From: Chara braunii
Taxonomy: Eukaryota > Streptophyta > Charophyceae > Charales > Characeae
Assembly (NCBI GenBank): GCA_003427395.1
Contig: BFEA01000190.1
Location: forward strand, 497,978 to 557,140
Reading direction: 5' to 3'
DNA length: 59,163 nucleotides
Positions 1 through 13,500 of this stretch are shown here, piece after piece (position 1 is the stretch's first letter; each line of letters begins with the position of its first letter). Made by a program: the position numbers and the translations under genes. The notes beneath the pieces are model-generated. The model searched no databases, was not told the DNA's origin, and saw only the letters and a program-made list of their open reading frames with translations.

Positions 1-80
1 TATATATATATATATATATATATATATCTTTCTTCTCTCGCTCACTCTCCGTCCATCTCTCACAATCATAATAATAAATG

Positions 81-134
<54 letters not shown>
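1..134. repeat. Microsatellites (TA)n and (CT)n
   Basis: Positions 1-27 are an uninterrupted TA run that reaches the window edge. Positions 85-134 are a pure CT run of 25 units. Confidence 0.95.
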
Positions 135-135
<1 letters not shown>

Positions 136-138
<3 letters not shown>

Positions 139-1291
139 CGAGCTCTTAGTCTCATTGATTTGGCTACCTTAGGGCTGCGTTCCCCGCGCCCACGCAGTAG
201 GCAATGGGTGAAGATTCAAAAGTTCTCCACTGCAGTGGGAAGCCCGCCGAGTCGAAGTGGGCTGACTGGGGGCAAGGGTGTAGCCATGGTGGTGCCGTTC
301 TCCACCTGGGCCGCGTCGTTCCATTTTCTGCCTGGGCCGTGCCGTTCCACCTTTTCGAAAATTTGAAGGACCGTGGCGTCCTACAGAGAGCTACAGGTCC
401 TCAGCAAGCAACAACTGCCCGGCCCTCTAAAATTGCCTGCCCTACAAATTCACCACCCTTCCGAAGACCATTGGGCCGATAGGAACGACCGGTATAACGA
501 AGGGCGACGAAATGACTAAGGGGTTAAAACGCAGCCCTGACGGGCTGCAAACTCAAGGGGGAAAAACGCAACCCTGACGGGCTGCGGACTGGCCCATTAC
601 TTGTGCCTGTGTTGCTCTGTAATTTGTGGGGAAGAGGGGTTCAATTGGATAGTGGGATAGTATGCGCTTAGAGCAGGAGCGGCACAGGCCGCGAATCGCC
701 GGTCAATTTCAATCAAGTCTATAAGTGATCCTGTCGCAGCAGCTCGTTTTTGTGCCGCGGCAACTGCCGCTTGGAATTTCCGGTGCTCCACCAGCTCTCA
801 CTGCCTACTACCTACTCTACCTACTACCCGAGCGTGGCGTCTAACTGAATGGGCCCCTACCGATAGTGGGTCTTTCACTATGGCCTCAGTCATCGTGGCG
901 GCCCCATGTTAGCAGGCTATCAGCCACCCCCTCCAACACGCAGTCCCTTTATCCCTCTTTTCTGGGCGGGAAGTGGTTCTTGATTGATTGGAACAATCTG
1001 TCTGTTCGACGCTTTGTATTCTTCTGCATCTGCTTTGCTCTTGCTTGCATCCACTTTTCTCCTCTATCTGTCGACCACGTGGGCTCCTATCTCCTCCGCT
1101 CCGTTTGGTTGTATCTTCTTCGCTCCGTCTGGTTCTTTCGCCCCTCCTTTTAGCTCATCAAGTTTGCCGCTTTTGTGCTGATGCTTCGCCGGTGTTCAAT
1201 ACCGTTTCGGACGGTGTGCGGCTATGAGGCGTTCTGTGGGTCGATCGGACTAGGTTTGTTGGCCGCTGGGTAGTTCTCTCACACATTTCTT
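136..1291. other. Upstream region without a recognised gene
   Basis: No convincing coding frame. It contains a GC-richer part with two short hairpin repeats (531-548 and 569-586) and, from about 960 to 1170, a CT-rich stretch that could be core promoter or 5' UTR of the TAF15-like gene. The transcription start cannot be fixed from sequence. Confidence 0.4.
531..586. repeat. Twice-repeated short hairpin
   Basis: GCAGCCCTGACGGGCTGC (531-548) is a 7-bp perfect stem with a 4-nt loop. It is repeated with one change at 569-586, within a longer shared word starting AAAACGCA or AAAAACGCA. Confidence 0.6.
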
Positions 1292-1312
1292 GGCGGGAAA
1301 TCTGGCGGGAAA
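1292..1312 (+). promoter_or_regulatory. Two tandem E2F-type sites upstream of TAF15
   Basis: GGCGGGAAA occurs at 1292-1300 and again at 1304-1312, 12 bp apart, in phase by about one DNA turn. This is the reverse complement of the E2F/DP consensus TTTCCCGCC. The pair lies about 205-225 bp before the start codon, in a region with no TATA box that I can see. It suggests S-phase or proliferation-linked expression; binding is inferred. Confidence 0.55.
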
Positions 1313-1516
1313 TCTGAGCGTTGTACGTCGGTGGGGTGATCAATCTCGGTGGTACCCTGGTGGTGGATGGTGGAGGTCTTAGTGTTGGGAACTTGCATGC
1401 TGTGTGCCTCGCGGGGATTGACAAACTGACGAGAAGTGGCGCGGCCTTCGCTCGCGGGTGGGGGGCTCTGAACGCCATAGCCAGAGCTTGTGAGGACCCA
1501 TTGTTCGTCGGTCAAG

Positions 1517-2123
1517 ATGGCAGGCTATGCAGGTGCACCATATTATGGAGACGGTAGTGGAGGTGGGGGCGGAGCTCCTTATGGTGGAGGGCCTCCTGGA
1601 GCGCCTCCTGGAGCGCCTCCCGGGCCAGCCCCAGGAGCGCCATCGCCGTATGGTGCCCCAAATCCGTACGGACAGGGTGGTCCCGCTCCCGTGATGCAGC
1701 CGCCGCCGTACGGACCAATGGCTGGGACGCCGCCGCCGCAGTACGCAGCGGCGCCGCCGCCGCCGGGCGCGTACGGTCAACCAGGTCAGCAGTATGGTCC
1801 CGGTCCACAGGGTGCACCTGGTCCACCTGCTGTTCCTCAAGGGCCGGTTCCTGGACTGCAACAAGGACAGCTTCCTCATCAAGGACCTCCTCCGCCGTCT
1901 AATCAACATCAACAAGTGCCGCATCAAGCGCCTGTGAATCAAGGTGCTCAAGCTGCTCCTCCACAGTTTGCCACTGGTGGCGTTCAGTCGGGTTTCACTG
2001 GTGGTGGTACCCCGACTGTTGCTAGTGGGGGGGGAGGAGGCGCACCGCAAGGGAGCAACGCACCGGGTCAGACTGGTGGTGCGGCAGCGGGAGCTCCGAG
2101 TTCTGGTCAAGGGTACGGTAGTG
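1517..2123 (+). CDS. TAF15: TAF15 exon 1: prion-like N-terminal domain
   Basis: Starts MAGYAGAPYYGDG and encodes residues 1-202 plus one base of codon 203. It is almost entirely Gly, Pro, Gln, Tyr and Ala, with repeats such as GAPPGAPPG and short GPQGAPGPP-type units. This matches the low-complexity, condensation-prone N-termini of FET proteins. The donor is GTGAGT at 2124. A 243-codon antisense frame across this exon is a GC-rich shadow. Confidence 0.88.
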
Positions 2124-2931
2124 GTGAGTTCTTGCAGACTCGTGGATTACCCCTCTGTTTTTTTTGGCGTCGAATTTGTGAACATTGATTAGTCTTGATT
2201 ATTATGTCCACAGTTTTTAGACGGCTGTCTTTATGACCCCTCTCTTGTGCTCGACTCTCTTTTTGACATCACATGTTGCAGTGGAGACGGTTATCTTTAT
2301 TATGTTCATTACAACCCCTCTCTGTCGTATCAATCAATGCTCCTGTCTGCGCTTTGGTCGTTGAGGGAGTGACAGTATCCGACTGAGAGAAAGAGAGAAA
2401 GGTGGCAAAGATGGATGAAGGCGAAGGAGGTACCGACATAGGAGAGGAAAGGGTGGACGTCGGTAGAGGGAGGAAAGGCTAAAGAGCACGTGAAGGGGAA
2501 AAGGCCAAAGACCAAGGAGATATGCAGCGAGGTTAGGGGAGGAAGCGGTATGGGCTGAGAAGGCGTTGGCAAGAGAGCAGGAGAAAAACAAGGTAAGAGT
2601 GGAAGTATTGTGGGGGGGTGGGGGGTAAGGGTAAGGATGGTAAGGGTATCTATAAGAGAGCGCAGAGAGGTAGGGAGAGGGGTTAATGGAGGAAGCGGTA
2701 GGCGCCGAGAAGGCGTTGGTGAGAGAGCAGGAGAACAAGAAGGTGAGAGTGGAAGTGTGGGGGGGAGGGGATAAGGGAAAGTATGGGAAGGGTATCTGTA
2801 AGAGAGAGCGCAGAGGGGTAGGGAGAGGGGTCGAGGGGAAAGGAGTATATGGACGGACGTACGGTGGAGAAGCGAGTGGGGAGAAAGCGATGATCGAAAA
2901 GGGAAGAGGCAGCATGGGCGAACGGCTTAAT

Positions 2932-3023
<92 letters not shown>

Positions 3024-3024
3024 N

Positions 3025-3086
<62 letters not shown>

Positions 3087-3383
3087 CAATCAATTTCCAG
3101 GTGGATATATTCTCCTGTCGCAAAGCTACCACAAAGAGCGCGTTAGGAAACAAAGAGTGCGAAACGAACAGCAGAAAAGGGATCGTACCCTAATAGTATT
3201 TCGTCTTCCTTTCTCTCTCTCTCTCTTTGCTCTTTCTATTACGAGTTGCAAGATTCTGTGCATATGTTTTTTTGGTTTGACGGCAAGTGTTGTGTTTGCA
3301 CTCCCGTCTGCTTACCAGAAGCATGCTTGCCCTTCGTCGAGATAAGACGCATCACCAGAGTACGGGAAGAAGGGGTTTAGGGA

Positions 3384-3464
<81 letters not shown>

Positions 3465-6400
3465 ACATGGTTTATAAACCTGCAGGTGGATATAGTGGGC
3501 CGCCGAGCGGAGGCCCTTCCAGCGGTGGTTATGGAGGCGGTCGAGGAGGAGGCAGTGGAAGCAACACAGGGGGAGGCGGAGTGGGAGGCTCCTCGTCCTA
3601 TCGTGGTTCAGAAAGGGATGGCGACTGGCTTTGCCCAAATCCGAGGTATGACGACAATGGCTTCTTGTTTTCTCTGCTTTTCGCCGTTGCCCTCGCTTTT
3701 GTGCCCGTGTCTTCTTCTTTTGCCCTTTTCTGCGTTTCCGCCCCCTTTTTTGCGCTACATGGTCAGTCAAGGGGCTCCTCCTGATGACACCATTCCAATA
3801 GTACGGCACCCCCTTGACAAGCTCCAGTAATGTATGGATGTATGTGATGTCGCACACCCACCGTTATCTTCTAAGCTGCACCACGTGGGTGTGCGACATC
3901 ATCGTTATTCCCTTGCCCTGCAATTGCCCAGTGATTGTACCCGTTTAGTTGGGACTTTTGTGCCTTTGTGATTGTACCTTTGTGCCCTGCAATTGCCCTT
4001 TGGTACCCGTTTAGTTGGGACTTTTGTGCCTTTGTGATTGTATCTTTGTGCCCTGCAATTGCCCTTTGGTACCCGTTTAGTTGGGACTTTTGTGCCTTTG
4101 TGATTGTACTTTTGTGCTCTGCAATTGCCCAGGGAAAGAGATGAAAGATCCGAGGTTTATACTACGGTCGTGAAGGGGGGTTCTCAATTCAAATTAGGGA
4201 CTTAAAGAGGGTACCCACGTTTCAGCTGCTAGCTCTGTCATTGCAGAATGGTCCTAACTCTGCAACTGAATGTGAATCGAGGGGTTGGTTTTGGGGTTTC
4301 AAGGGGTCCCAAGGGTTAATTGGGATTCACCGTGCCGCGGAAGAAGATTTGATGGTATGGTGCGTTGCGTGCAGTCAATCAATCTACTACTCGCAGTGAA
4401 GCCCTAATCAGGAAGCCGCCGAAAGGCGGCCCCGATGAGGAAAGTGAAAGAAAAAAACAAAAAGAAGTTTTCTTTCTCGATCACCATATATGGTTTTTGT
4501 TGATGTACAAAAAGTGCAAAAGACACTTGATGAGGTGCTTTAAAGCAGAGGGTGTAGTTAGTGTCTGTCTATGGTGTTTTGTTGTGAAGTACAAGATGGC
4601 GGCGCCGCTCTCTCCCAAGCTTTGATTCTTATCAGTCATATGGTTGTGCCGCGGCGAAATTAGGGGTCTTTGCTCGGGTATATACCGTGGAACAGAATGC
4701 GTCGTTTATGTGTGGATGAGGAGGGAGGGAGGGGGATGCGGGGGGATGCAGAGCGGAGGCCGTGTTGAAAGCGGCGACGTGTTTGCTTGCCTTAGGAGGT
4801 GGATGTAAAGGAGGTTATTATCGTCATTTTTTAATGGCAAGGAGAAGAGTACAGGGACGATGATTTTAGCGACGTGATTAGCGTCATTTTAATGACGGTA
4901 AAGATGGGAGGTGGAGAAGAGAAAAGCAGATAATGGAAGGGGGGTGATTGTGCGCTAATGACTAAGGGGGGGGAAAGATGATTAGCGGCATTTAAATGGG
5001 TTGAGGGGGAGAGGGCAGGTATGTCCAAGTAAAAGACTCCAGTATGAAAGGAGGGGGGTATTGAAAAGTGTGAGGGGCGCTCTGCTGGGATCGATGAATA
5101 TGATCGAAAGCGAACGAGAAGCAAAAGTAGACGGTGCGAGTCTGAAGAATGACAACTGTGTCAGTGAAGAGGGGGTTGATGTGGGGCACTTGGTCAGGCG
5201 CAGGGGAAAGAGGAGGGAGGGAGGGTGATTCATGCGCAAGTCGGCAATCTGCGGCATTGAACTGGTCGTAGTAAGTGTGCGAATGCCAGAGGTACCTTCT
5301 TACCCCGAATAGAACGTACAGTCATTATTCGCTGCATCTGGACAGAAAGGTGAGCCAAATACGGCTGCATCTGGGCAGGAAAAGGTGAGCCAAAATACGG
5401 AATGCATCTGGACAGAAAGGTGAGCCAAATACGTTCTATTTGGGTGAAGACGGTAATGAAGGCGTTGGTTGCGGATGCTAGGGCATTGAGATCTGGCTCT
5501 GTCTCCGTCACAACCATATCTGCCCTTCGTTCATTTTTCGATGCATCTGGACAGAAAGGTGAGCCAAATGCGCAATTGTCACTCTTCTATATAATGATGT
5601 AAAGAACCTCTCCGCTCTTTCGTTGGATCCCTTCCTCCTTCTCTGCGTCTCATCATGTCCATAGACAGCCGTTTGTCATTTCTCTCTAACTTCCTCCTCT
5701 TCCACCCGCGGGGCCCCCTACCGCCTCCCCCCTCTTTCCCGCCCCCTGCCCGTTTCCTTCCCGGCGTTTTTGTAAGTCAGTTTGCGCCCATTAGGTACGC
5801 TGCCATCATCATTACTTTGCGTCCACTAGGTACGCTGACATCATCCTTTCGATTGGGCTTGGCTGTGGCAAGAATAGGCGTAGTAAGGAAAGGAAGATTT
5901 GGGGAAAGGAGGGGGAGAGGACTAAATTGCACGCAGCAAAATGAGCGTAAGGAAAAGGAAAACAGCGTGAAGGACTATATGATTGAAAGGAAATTATGGC
6001 GCGCGTAAATCTAGAAACGGTTCAGAAAAAAAACAAAACCGGTCCAGAATAAAAAAGGAAAGAAAGAAAAACAGGAAATTATGAAGGGGTTAAGCACTGC
6101 TTGGATCTGGAAAAGACCCGAAGATGACAAAGGGAAAATGTCATACTACTGTAGTAATAGAGAGAATCAGCCAAGCAGTGTGCGTGTCGGAAACAGTCGG
6201 GAAGTAGGGGGAAGTAGGGGAAAAGGGGGCTACGGGGATGTAGGGTGTTAAATGTGTGTTATGGGTAATGGATGGAGTTGTCCTCTGAGGTGGAGAAGTA
6301 GGAGAAGTAGGGTGTACATTGTTTGAATCGGATATGCGGATTCCTGTCCGTTAGAGGATGATCCGCTTTCAGTAATGGACAGGCATGGCGTATGATTCGT

Positions 6401-9400
6401 GATGGCGGTTGGGCGCGGCCGCCGGGGGAAGTAGGGGGAAGTAGGGGGAAGTAGGGGAAAAGGGGGCTACGGGGACGCATTGTGTTTTCGATAATTGCTT
6501 GTATTTGTTTTTCCAATAGGAGGGGAAGAACGAAAAGAAGGGAGTTTCTCTGTGTCTGTCGACTGCTACACATACAAGGAGAGGTGCTGTCGTTGATTTC
6601 TTTTGCCTCTTTATCTTTTTTTTTTTTTTTTTTTTTTTGCCTGTCTTTCTCATCTGCGCTCTACGTCCTCAATATATTGTATTTATATTGCAGCGCATTA
6701 CACATTACCACTACCTTCTTCCCCCGAATACAACGTACGGTTATTATAGCTGTATTTAGACTTAAAGATAGGCCAGATTTGGCTATAATGACCGTACGTT
6801 GTATTCGGGGGAAGAAGGTAGCCGCAGTGCTCTTTTTTTTTTTTTTTTTGTTAATATGTGACTATGTTATATGTTTGCCTCTTGACGAGTCGGTGGAACT
6901 CCGCGATGAAACATATGTTTTCTGTCACTGCCCGTCGTTTGTGGTCCTCTTCTCCCTTTGTTGTATCTACGGTTCTCTTTGACGACATATCTTTGCATGA
7001 TATCTAGATTAACACTATGAAAAGAAAAAAAAGGTATTACTACAACTAGTGTTCTGCAGCTGTCGTACACTAGCTGTCCTTTCTCTTTTCTTATCTTTTA
7101 TCTCTCCTTGTGTTTTTTTTTTTTCCGCCCGTTTTTGCTCAAAAGGGTGACGTCCTTGAGATATCATCGTTGAACTGACGGGCCGCAGGTAGTTCAGAAT
7201 TACCGTGGGTGTTTTTTTCATCTGATCGCATCTCTATTCGATCTTGAGATATCTCTCCTCTGTATTTGAACAGTTCATGTGTGTAGCAACTGAGAGCTAC
7301 CGTCTTCAGCCGAATAGAACGCCCGGTAATTATCGCCAGTATCTGGACTGGAAGTTGCCCCAAATTCAGGAGCTACAATGACCGGGCGTTCTATTCGGGT
7401 GAAGAGGGTAGGGCAGTCGGTGCTCGTCTTCTGTTCGCTTTTCGCCGGTAGTCCTTCGTGCTCTTGCTGTTTGTCTTCGTTGTGGGGACCACCTTCATGC
7501 ATTTTGCCCCTCTTAGTCTCTGTCATCTTTCTTCTTCGGGTTCTTGGTTAAGGTCCTCATTATCCGCATCCATTCTCTCCTTTTTTATTCTATTTGAGTC
7601 TCTTTTCTTATCGGTTCATGTTACTTTCTGAGCAGTATTACTACAGTCATCTTTCGCTGATGCTCGATGATAAGCCGGCCGCCGCGTGTTTGTGATTGTG
7701 TTGCGGGTTCAAGTCCATCTGAATACAGTCGGCCGTCTTTTGCGTCCCTCTTAAGAAGGAAACATGTCTCTCTATATCGCTATCTTTGCCCTATCTTTGT
7801 CGGCATCCATTCTCTCTGTTTATTCTATTTGAGTCTCTTTTCTTATCGGTTCATGTTACTTACTGAGCAGGATTACTAGGCATCTTTCGCTGATGGCTCG
7901 ATGATAAGCCGGCCGCCGTGTGTTTGTGATTGTGTTGCGTGTTCAAGTCCATCTGAATACAGTGGCATCCCTTTTAAGACGGTCACATGTCTCTCTATAT
8001 CGCTATCTTTGCCTTATTTTCGGTTTCTTAGTTTCCCTCCTTCGCTCTCAGTCCGACGTCTCCTTGCGTCTTTTCCGGAATGTTCTCTTGCCGTGTGCTC
8101 TCCGTTTGTCTCTCTCCCTCTGTCCTTTGGTCTCCCTGTCGCTCCCTGTCGCTCCCTGTTGCTCCCTGTTGCTCCCTGTTGCTCCCTCTCCCTTTTCCCC
8201 CCTCTCCCTTTCCCTCTTTCCTATTCTCTCCCTGTCTCTCTGTTTCTCCCTGCTGCTTCCTCTCTGCTGGTGTATCCCTCTCTCTCTCTCCCATTCTCGG
8301 TCACTCTTTGTCCTTCTCTCCCTTTTTCTCCCTCTTCCTCTCCCTTTATGCTGCTTTCCCTGTCTCTCCCTGTCGCTCCCTGTTGCCCCCTATCGGTCCC
8401 TCTCTCCCTTTTTCTCCTTCTCTCTCTCCCTCTTTCCTATTCTCTCCCTGTCTCCCTGTTTCTCCCTGCTTCTTCCTCTGTGCTGCTGTATCCCTTTCTC
8501 TCTCTCCCATTCTCGGTCCCTTGTCCGTCTCTCCCTTTTTCTCCCTCTCTTCCTCTCCCTTTATCCTTCTCTCCCTGTCTCTCCCTGTCTCTCTCCAGAA
8601 GGTTGCCATTTCCTTTTGGTTATATATCACGGCGGTCTCCCCGCTGCTGCACCGTACGTCCCTTAGTGATCTTTTTACCGGTTGTACGTTCTGGTCCTTG
8701 TGGTCTATTATTCTGGGAAGGTACCTGTCCCCTTCTTGGACACCTCTTACTGCTCGCCATCATGCTCATGAACATCTCCTCGTTCTACTCGGGGAGGGGG
8801 GGGGGGGGGGGGGGNGGGGGGGGGGTTGAGGGGAAGTGTGCTTCCCTGCTTCCATTTTCTGCGTTCGTCATTGAACTCCATTCCTGTGCGGCTATTTTCA
8901 CCTGTCCTTGCTGTTGCACCTTGAGTGCGTTTTTTCCCGTTCGGCCTCCCCTCCCCTGCTCTATTCACTCTCATCTCGGCTCTCTTCGCTGCCCCGCCGT
9001 TTTTGTTTCCTTGTCCTTGTTTTGCTTTCTCTCATCCCTTTTTTTTCAACTTTTTTATTGCGCATCTTTTGCGCTATCTTCAGGGCTTTCGTGTATAGTC
9101 TGTACGAGTGCGTGAAACTAAGCGATCTGTAATTCATGGCGTCTTTTCTTCGTGTCTCGGCCCCAACTTCTTGGCATTACTGATGGCCGCCAGCTCTTCG
9201 GATCTTCTTTGCGACGTCGTTTTGTACAAACCCATGCCTGATTGGCCCTGTATTGAAAAGCACCGGTGTTTCCCATCCGTAGCTCGTCTTTCTAACGTGT
9301 TTGTTGTCTTTTTTCATGTTTACGTCTTGACATGCTCGCATAATCTCGTGTTGTAATCATTTGTAAGCGAAGAAGAAAAGCCAATTTAGTCTCTGTTTTC

Positions 9401-9795
9401 TTTGTCCATCTCATCCCTCTCTCTAAGTGAAGGGCTCTCTCTCTCTCTGTCTGAGTTATGCGATCCGATGTCTCTACAGGTGCCAATGGCTTCGGGATGG
9501 CCATTCTTCCGGTCGCACCTCGTAGTCTCTGTCCTCTCTGTCCATCTCATCCCTCTCTCTAAATGAACGGATCTCTCTCTCTCTCTCTCTTTCTCTCTGG
9601 TTTTCTCTCAGAGGGACTCTCTCTTTCTCTCTCGTTTTCTCTCTCTGAGTTACGCGATCCGATGTCTCTACAGGTGCCAATGGCTTCGGGATGGCCAGTC
9701 TTCCGGTCGCACCTCGGTACCCGTCTCTCTTCCCCAGAATAGAACGAACGGTCTGTAGAGTCTCTGTCCATCTCATCCCTTTCTCTCAATGACGG

Positions 9796-9834
<39 letters not shown>

Positions 9835-10438
9835 TACGCGATCCGATGTCTCTATAGGTGCCAATGGCTTTGCGATGACCAGTCTTCTGATCGCACCACG
9901 GTACCCGTCTGTCTTCCCCGCAATAGAACATACGGTCATTGTATCCGTATTTGGCCCAACTTTCGGTCACTATGCAGCGAAAATGATCTGACTTTCTATT
10001 CGGGTGAAGAAGGTAGTTACGGAATTGTTTGATCCCTTTGGATGACGACATTCCACGTTTGTTCGCCCTCATGTTCTTTTTTTCTTCTAACATACCGTGT
10101 AGCTTTCGTGTCATCTTCTCATTTTGTTTCTGGTCCTTGTTCCCGGCTTATGTACATGATATTACTGTCTTATTTCCTCTTAGGCTTGAACAATTTTGCT
10201 CTCCAAGATCTCCTCACCTCCAGTCTTCCTTACCCCCATGAGACAGGAGAGCGCCGGAGAACCGCCGTCTTCATCCGAATAGAACGCCTGGTCATTACAG
10301 CTGTGCTTGGGGCAACTCTCAGTCCAGATGCAGCGATAATGACCGGGCGTTCTACTCGGCGTTCTATTCGGGTTCAAGACGTTAGTGCTGCAGCAACGGG
10401 ACGTGATGTACTGAGTCTGGGGGAGATATATGTGTGTT

Positions 10439-10515
<77 letters not shown>

Positions 10516-13500
10516 TATGTTGTATGGGTTTGTCGTTTCACAACCGTGTTTGTGCAGCTGCGCGAACAGCAATTTTGCGAGGAGAACGGAGTGCAATAAG
10601 TGTGGTGCGCCCAGACCAGCGGGAGCTGGCGGGGGCAGCGGAGGCGGAAGTGGTTCTGGACGAGGTGGTGGTGGCGGTTACGACGATAGACGCGGTGGTG
10701 GTGCTGGTGGTCAAAGGGGCGAAGACTGGACCTGTCCGAATCCCAGGTGAGTGTGCGGAGTTGTATGAAAACCTCCTCGTTCTCCTTCGTGGGACATCTT
10801 GTTTGTGCAAGATATATCTCGGTGAAGCGAAATCAGTTTAGTCGATGACCTTCTTCCTTCTCTGTTATCCTCCCTCCTCCATGCGATATTGTCTTTTGCA
10901 GTGCCCGGTCAAAAGTATCTGCATTTGGCCAGAAAGTTGCGCTGAATACAGCGACAATGCCTAGATGTCTCCGCCAGGCAATTAGACCAATCGAAGTTGA
11001 GTAAAAAAATAGCTCTCTCCATCTGCGCCATTGATGCGCTTTCTGGTGACGACGTTTGATATATACACAGTGTGACAATATATTTAAAATTGTTGTCTTC
11101 CTGTGCTTGTGAGAGGGAGGGATTGAGTGCATGAGGTGGTGAGTTGTTGTTTTTTTCTGTTTTTTTTTTTTTTTTTTTTTTTTTTAGGTTGTGAGTTATT
11201 TTTTTTGGGGGGGGGTGAGTTTTTCTTTGTCTGATTGGTGTCATGGTGTGGACGGGTGTGATGCGCTCGTGCACTGGTTGGCTGTCGTCGTGTGATGTTT
11301 CTGCAGTTGTAATAACTTGAACTTTGCAAGGAGAACAGAGTGCAACAAGTGCCGGACGCCAAAACCGCAGGGCAGCGGAGGATCAGGTGACGCATACTCT
11401 GGTGGAGGAGGAGGTAGGTACGAAGACCGTGGAGGATATGGTGGTGGTGGGAGGGGAGGGGATCGTGTCAGTGGCTTCAGCGATTCGTCGCGTAATGGTT
11501 ATGCCGATGGTCGCGGGCAAGGTGGAGAAGGATATGGTGCGCCGCGCACAGATACGAGTTCTGGGTATGGTAGTGACCATAGGGGTGGGAGCGATCATAG
11601 GAGTGGGGGAAGTAGCGAGTACAAGAGTAGCGGGCCCGCAGGGGATTATAAAAGTAGTGGAGGGGATAACACCAGAAGCGGNNNNNNNNNNNNNNNNNNN
11701 NNNNNNNNNNNNNNNNNNNNNNNNNNNNNNNNNNNNNNNNNNNNNNNNNNNNNNNNNNNNNNNNNNNNNNNNNNNNNNNNNNNNNNNNNNNNNNNNNNNN
11801 NNNNNNNNNNNNNNNNNNNNNNNNNNNNNNNNNNNNNNNNNGGGGGTTATGGCGGTGGTGGTGGTGGTGGTGGGAGTGGCTATAATGAGGGTGCAGGTGG
11901 GGAGGTGGAGCCCGTCAAAGTCAAGCAGTGTGATGCACATTGCGGAGACACTTGCGACAACACTCGAATCTACATCTCGGGGCTGCCTCTGGACGTTACG
12001 ACTGATGAACTGAGAGACCTCTTTGGTGGTATAGGGCAGGTGTGTTCAAAAGGTGTCGAGCTTCACCTGGTCGGGTCATTTCCGCACTGTCCATTTGTAG
12101 TAATACCACCACAGCATCATGATCAAACACAAATCTTCCCCCCTAATCGTCAAACCCGACTCCAGGAGGTCTCCTTGTGAGATGACCGTTCAGCTGGTGG
12201 ATCGGTGAGGGAGTGGCAAATTTTCCTCCTAGTTCTGTCATAGTGTGCCTGATTGAATGTTCGTGAATGTTTCTCTCTGCCTCTCTTCTGGGGTGATTTT
12301 TCCACGGTTTCGCCGTCTGACCTTGCTACGTAAGTGCATTGCCATGAGGAAGAAGAGATCGTGCCTCGAGTTGCTAAATCCTAAGCGCCAACGTCTGTAA
12401 TAAGTGAGAGCAGGGCCGAGGTGTTGAGGAGAGGGTCAGTCTGTGCGGCCAGTCACACATGTTGGAATCGATCAACTACCTTTTCCCCCGAAACTTAACG
12501 CCCCAGCGTCACCAATGTGTACAAACCATGGTCCAGACCAAATACAGTCGTGATGCTGGTCCCTGGTGTTCGGGGGAAGAAGGTGCTGTAAGAAGATACA
12601 GCCCTACTTGCCAAGCATCCACAGCTGCCTTTTGAAGCTGTTGCCTTTTCATCGACTGTGTGGATTGGCATCGAGGGTTTTCATGGATGGTGCTGTACGC
12701 ACGCGTCTGTGGGAAGCGAGACAGCTGTGGCCAGCGTTTTACAATTGGCTGAATTACAGCAAGTAGCATGTTCACATCGCTTGTCAATGCGAGTAAGAAG
12801 ATACAGTGCAGATCCAAAATGGTGCTGCATCTAACCTGTTACTGTGTCAGTTATGTATAAGTTGCTGGAGAACAAAAGTCCTGAATGAGGTCGAGGAAGG
12901 AAGAGGAAGCTTTTGATGGATATGGGATGCGGAATGAGGGAAATAAATGTGATGTGGATGAACTCTGGCACAATCTATCTACTCAACTTTTTCACAAAGG
13001 TTCGGTGCCCTTAGGCGTGTTTTTGTTGTAAGGTGCTCTGACATAGAAGATTGGCTGTGGATATGAATCTTACTCCTAATGAAAAGTAAGGTACCCGGAA
13101 AGAACACGCGCTTTTCCCAATTAAAGGATCATCGCGAGGGATAGAACGTGCTGCTCCTGAAGAGGGAAGCAATTGCCTCTGATCCCAGGGACATGTTGGC
13201 CGTGAGCATGATCTTCACATCTGGATGGTCGAGTGTCTTGAAACTGGACGTTTGGAATGAAGAATTCAATGGTCAGATTTCAGCGTGTGAACAATTGTGT
13301 GGGGAGAATTGTTCTGCAGAGTTGCTATGGAAGCAAGGTTGGCTGAGATTTGAGCGTGGTATCCGATCCAGCATGGTTTGGATATTGCTCTTGGGATAGG
13401 TCCAGTGTCAAGTTCCACCTCTAAAGGATGTTGCTAATGTCAACTGAGAGGGAATCTAGAATTTTTCTCCATGCCCGTTTGTTGTTCCCTCTCGTTTTCC

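Noticed and set aside
1379-2110. 243-codon minus-strand frame
   Set aside because: An antisense shadow of the GC-rich, stop-poor TAF15 exon 1; Arg/Ser/Thr-rich without a motif.
2334-3345. Long frames of Ser-Leu or Arg-Glu repeats
   Set aside because: They are translations of the (GA)n microsatellite.
4415-4430. GCCGCC-GAAA-GGCGGC hairpin as an RNA element
   Set aside because: A perfect stem with a GNRA loop, but isolated within an intron, short, and with no partner or family match.
7901-9115. 404-codon open frame, the longest in the window
   Set aside because: It lies in pyrimidine-rich tandem DNA and crosses a poly-G gap. It is Ser/Leu/Pro/Cys by composition, several frames on both strands are open, and it is inside a TAF15 intron.
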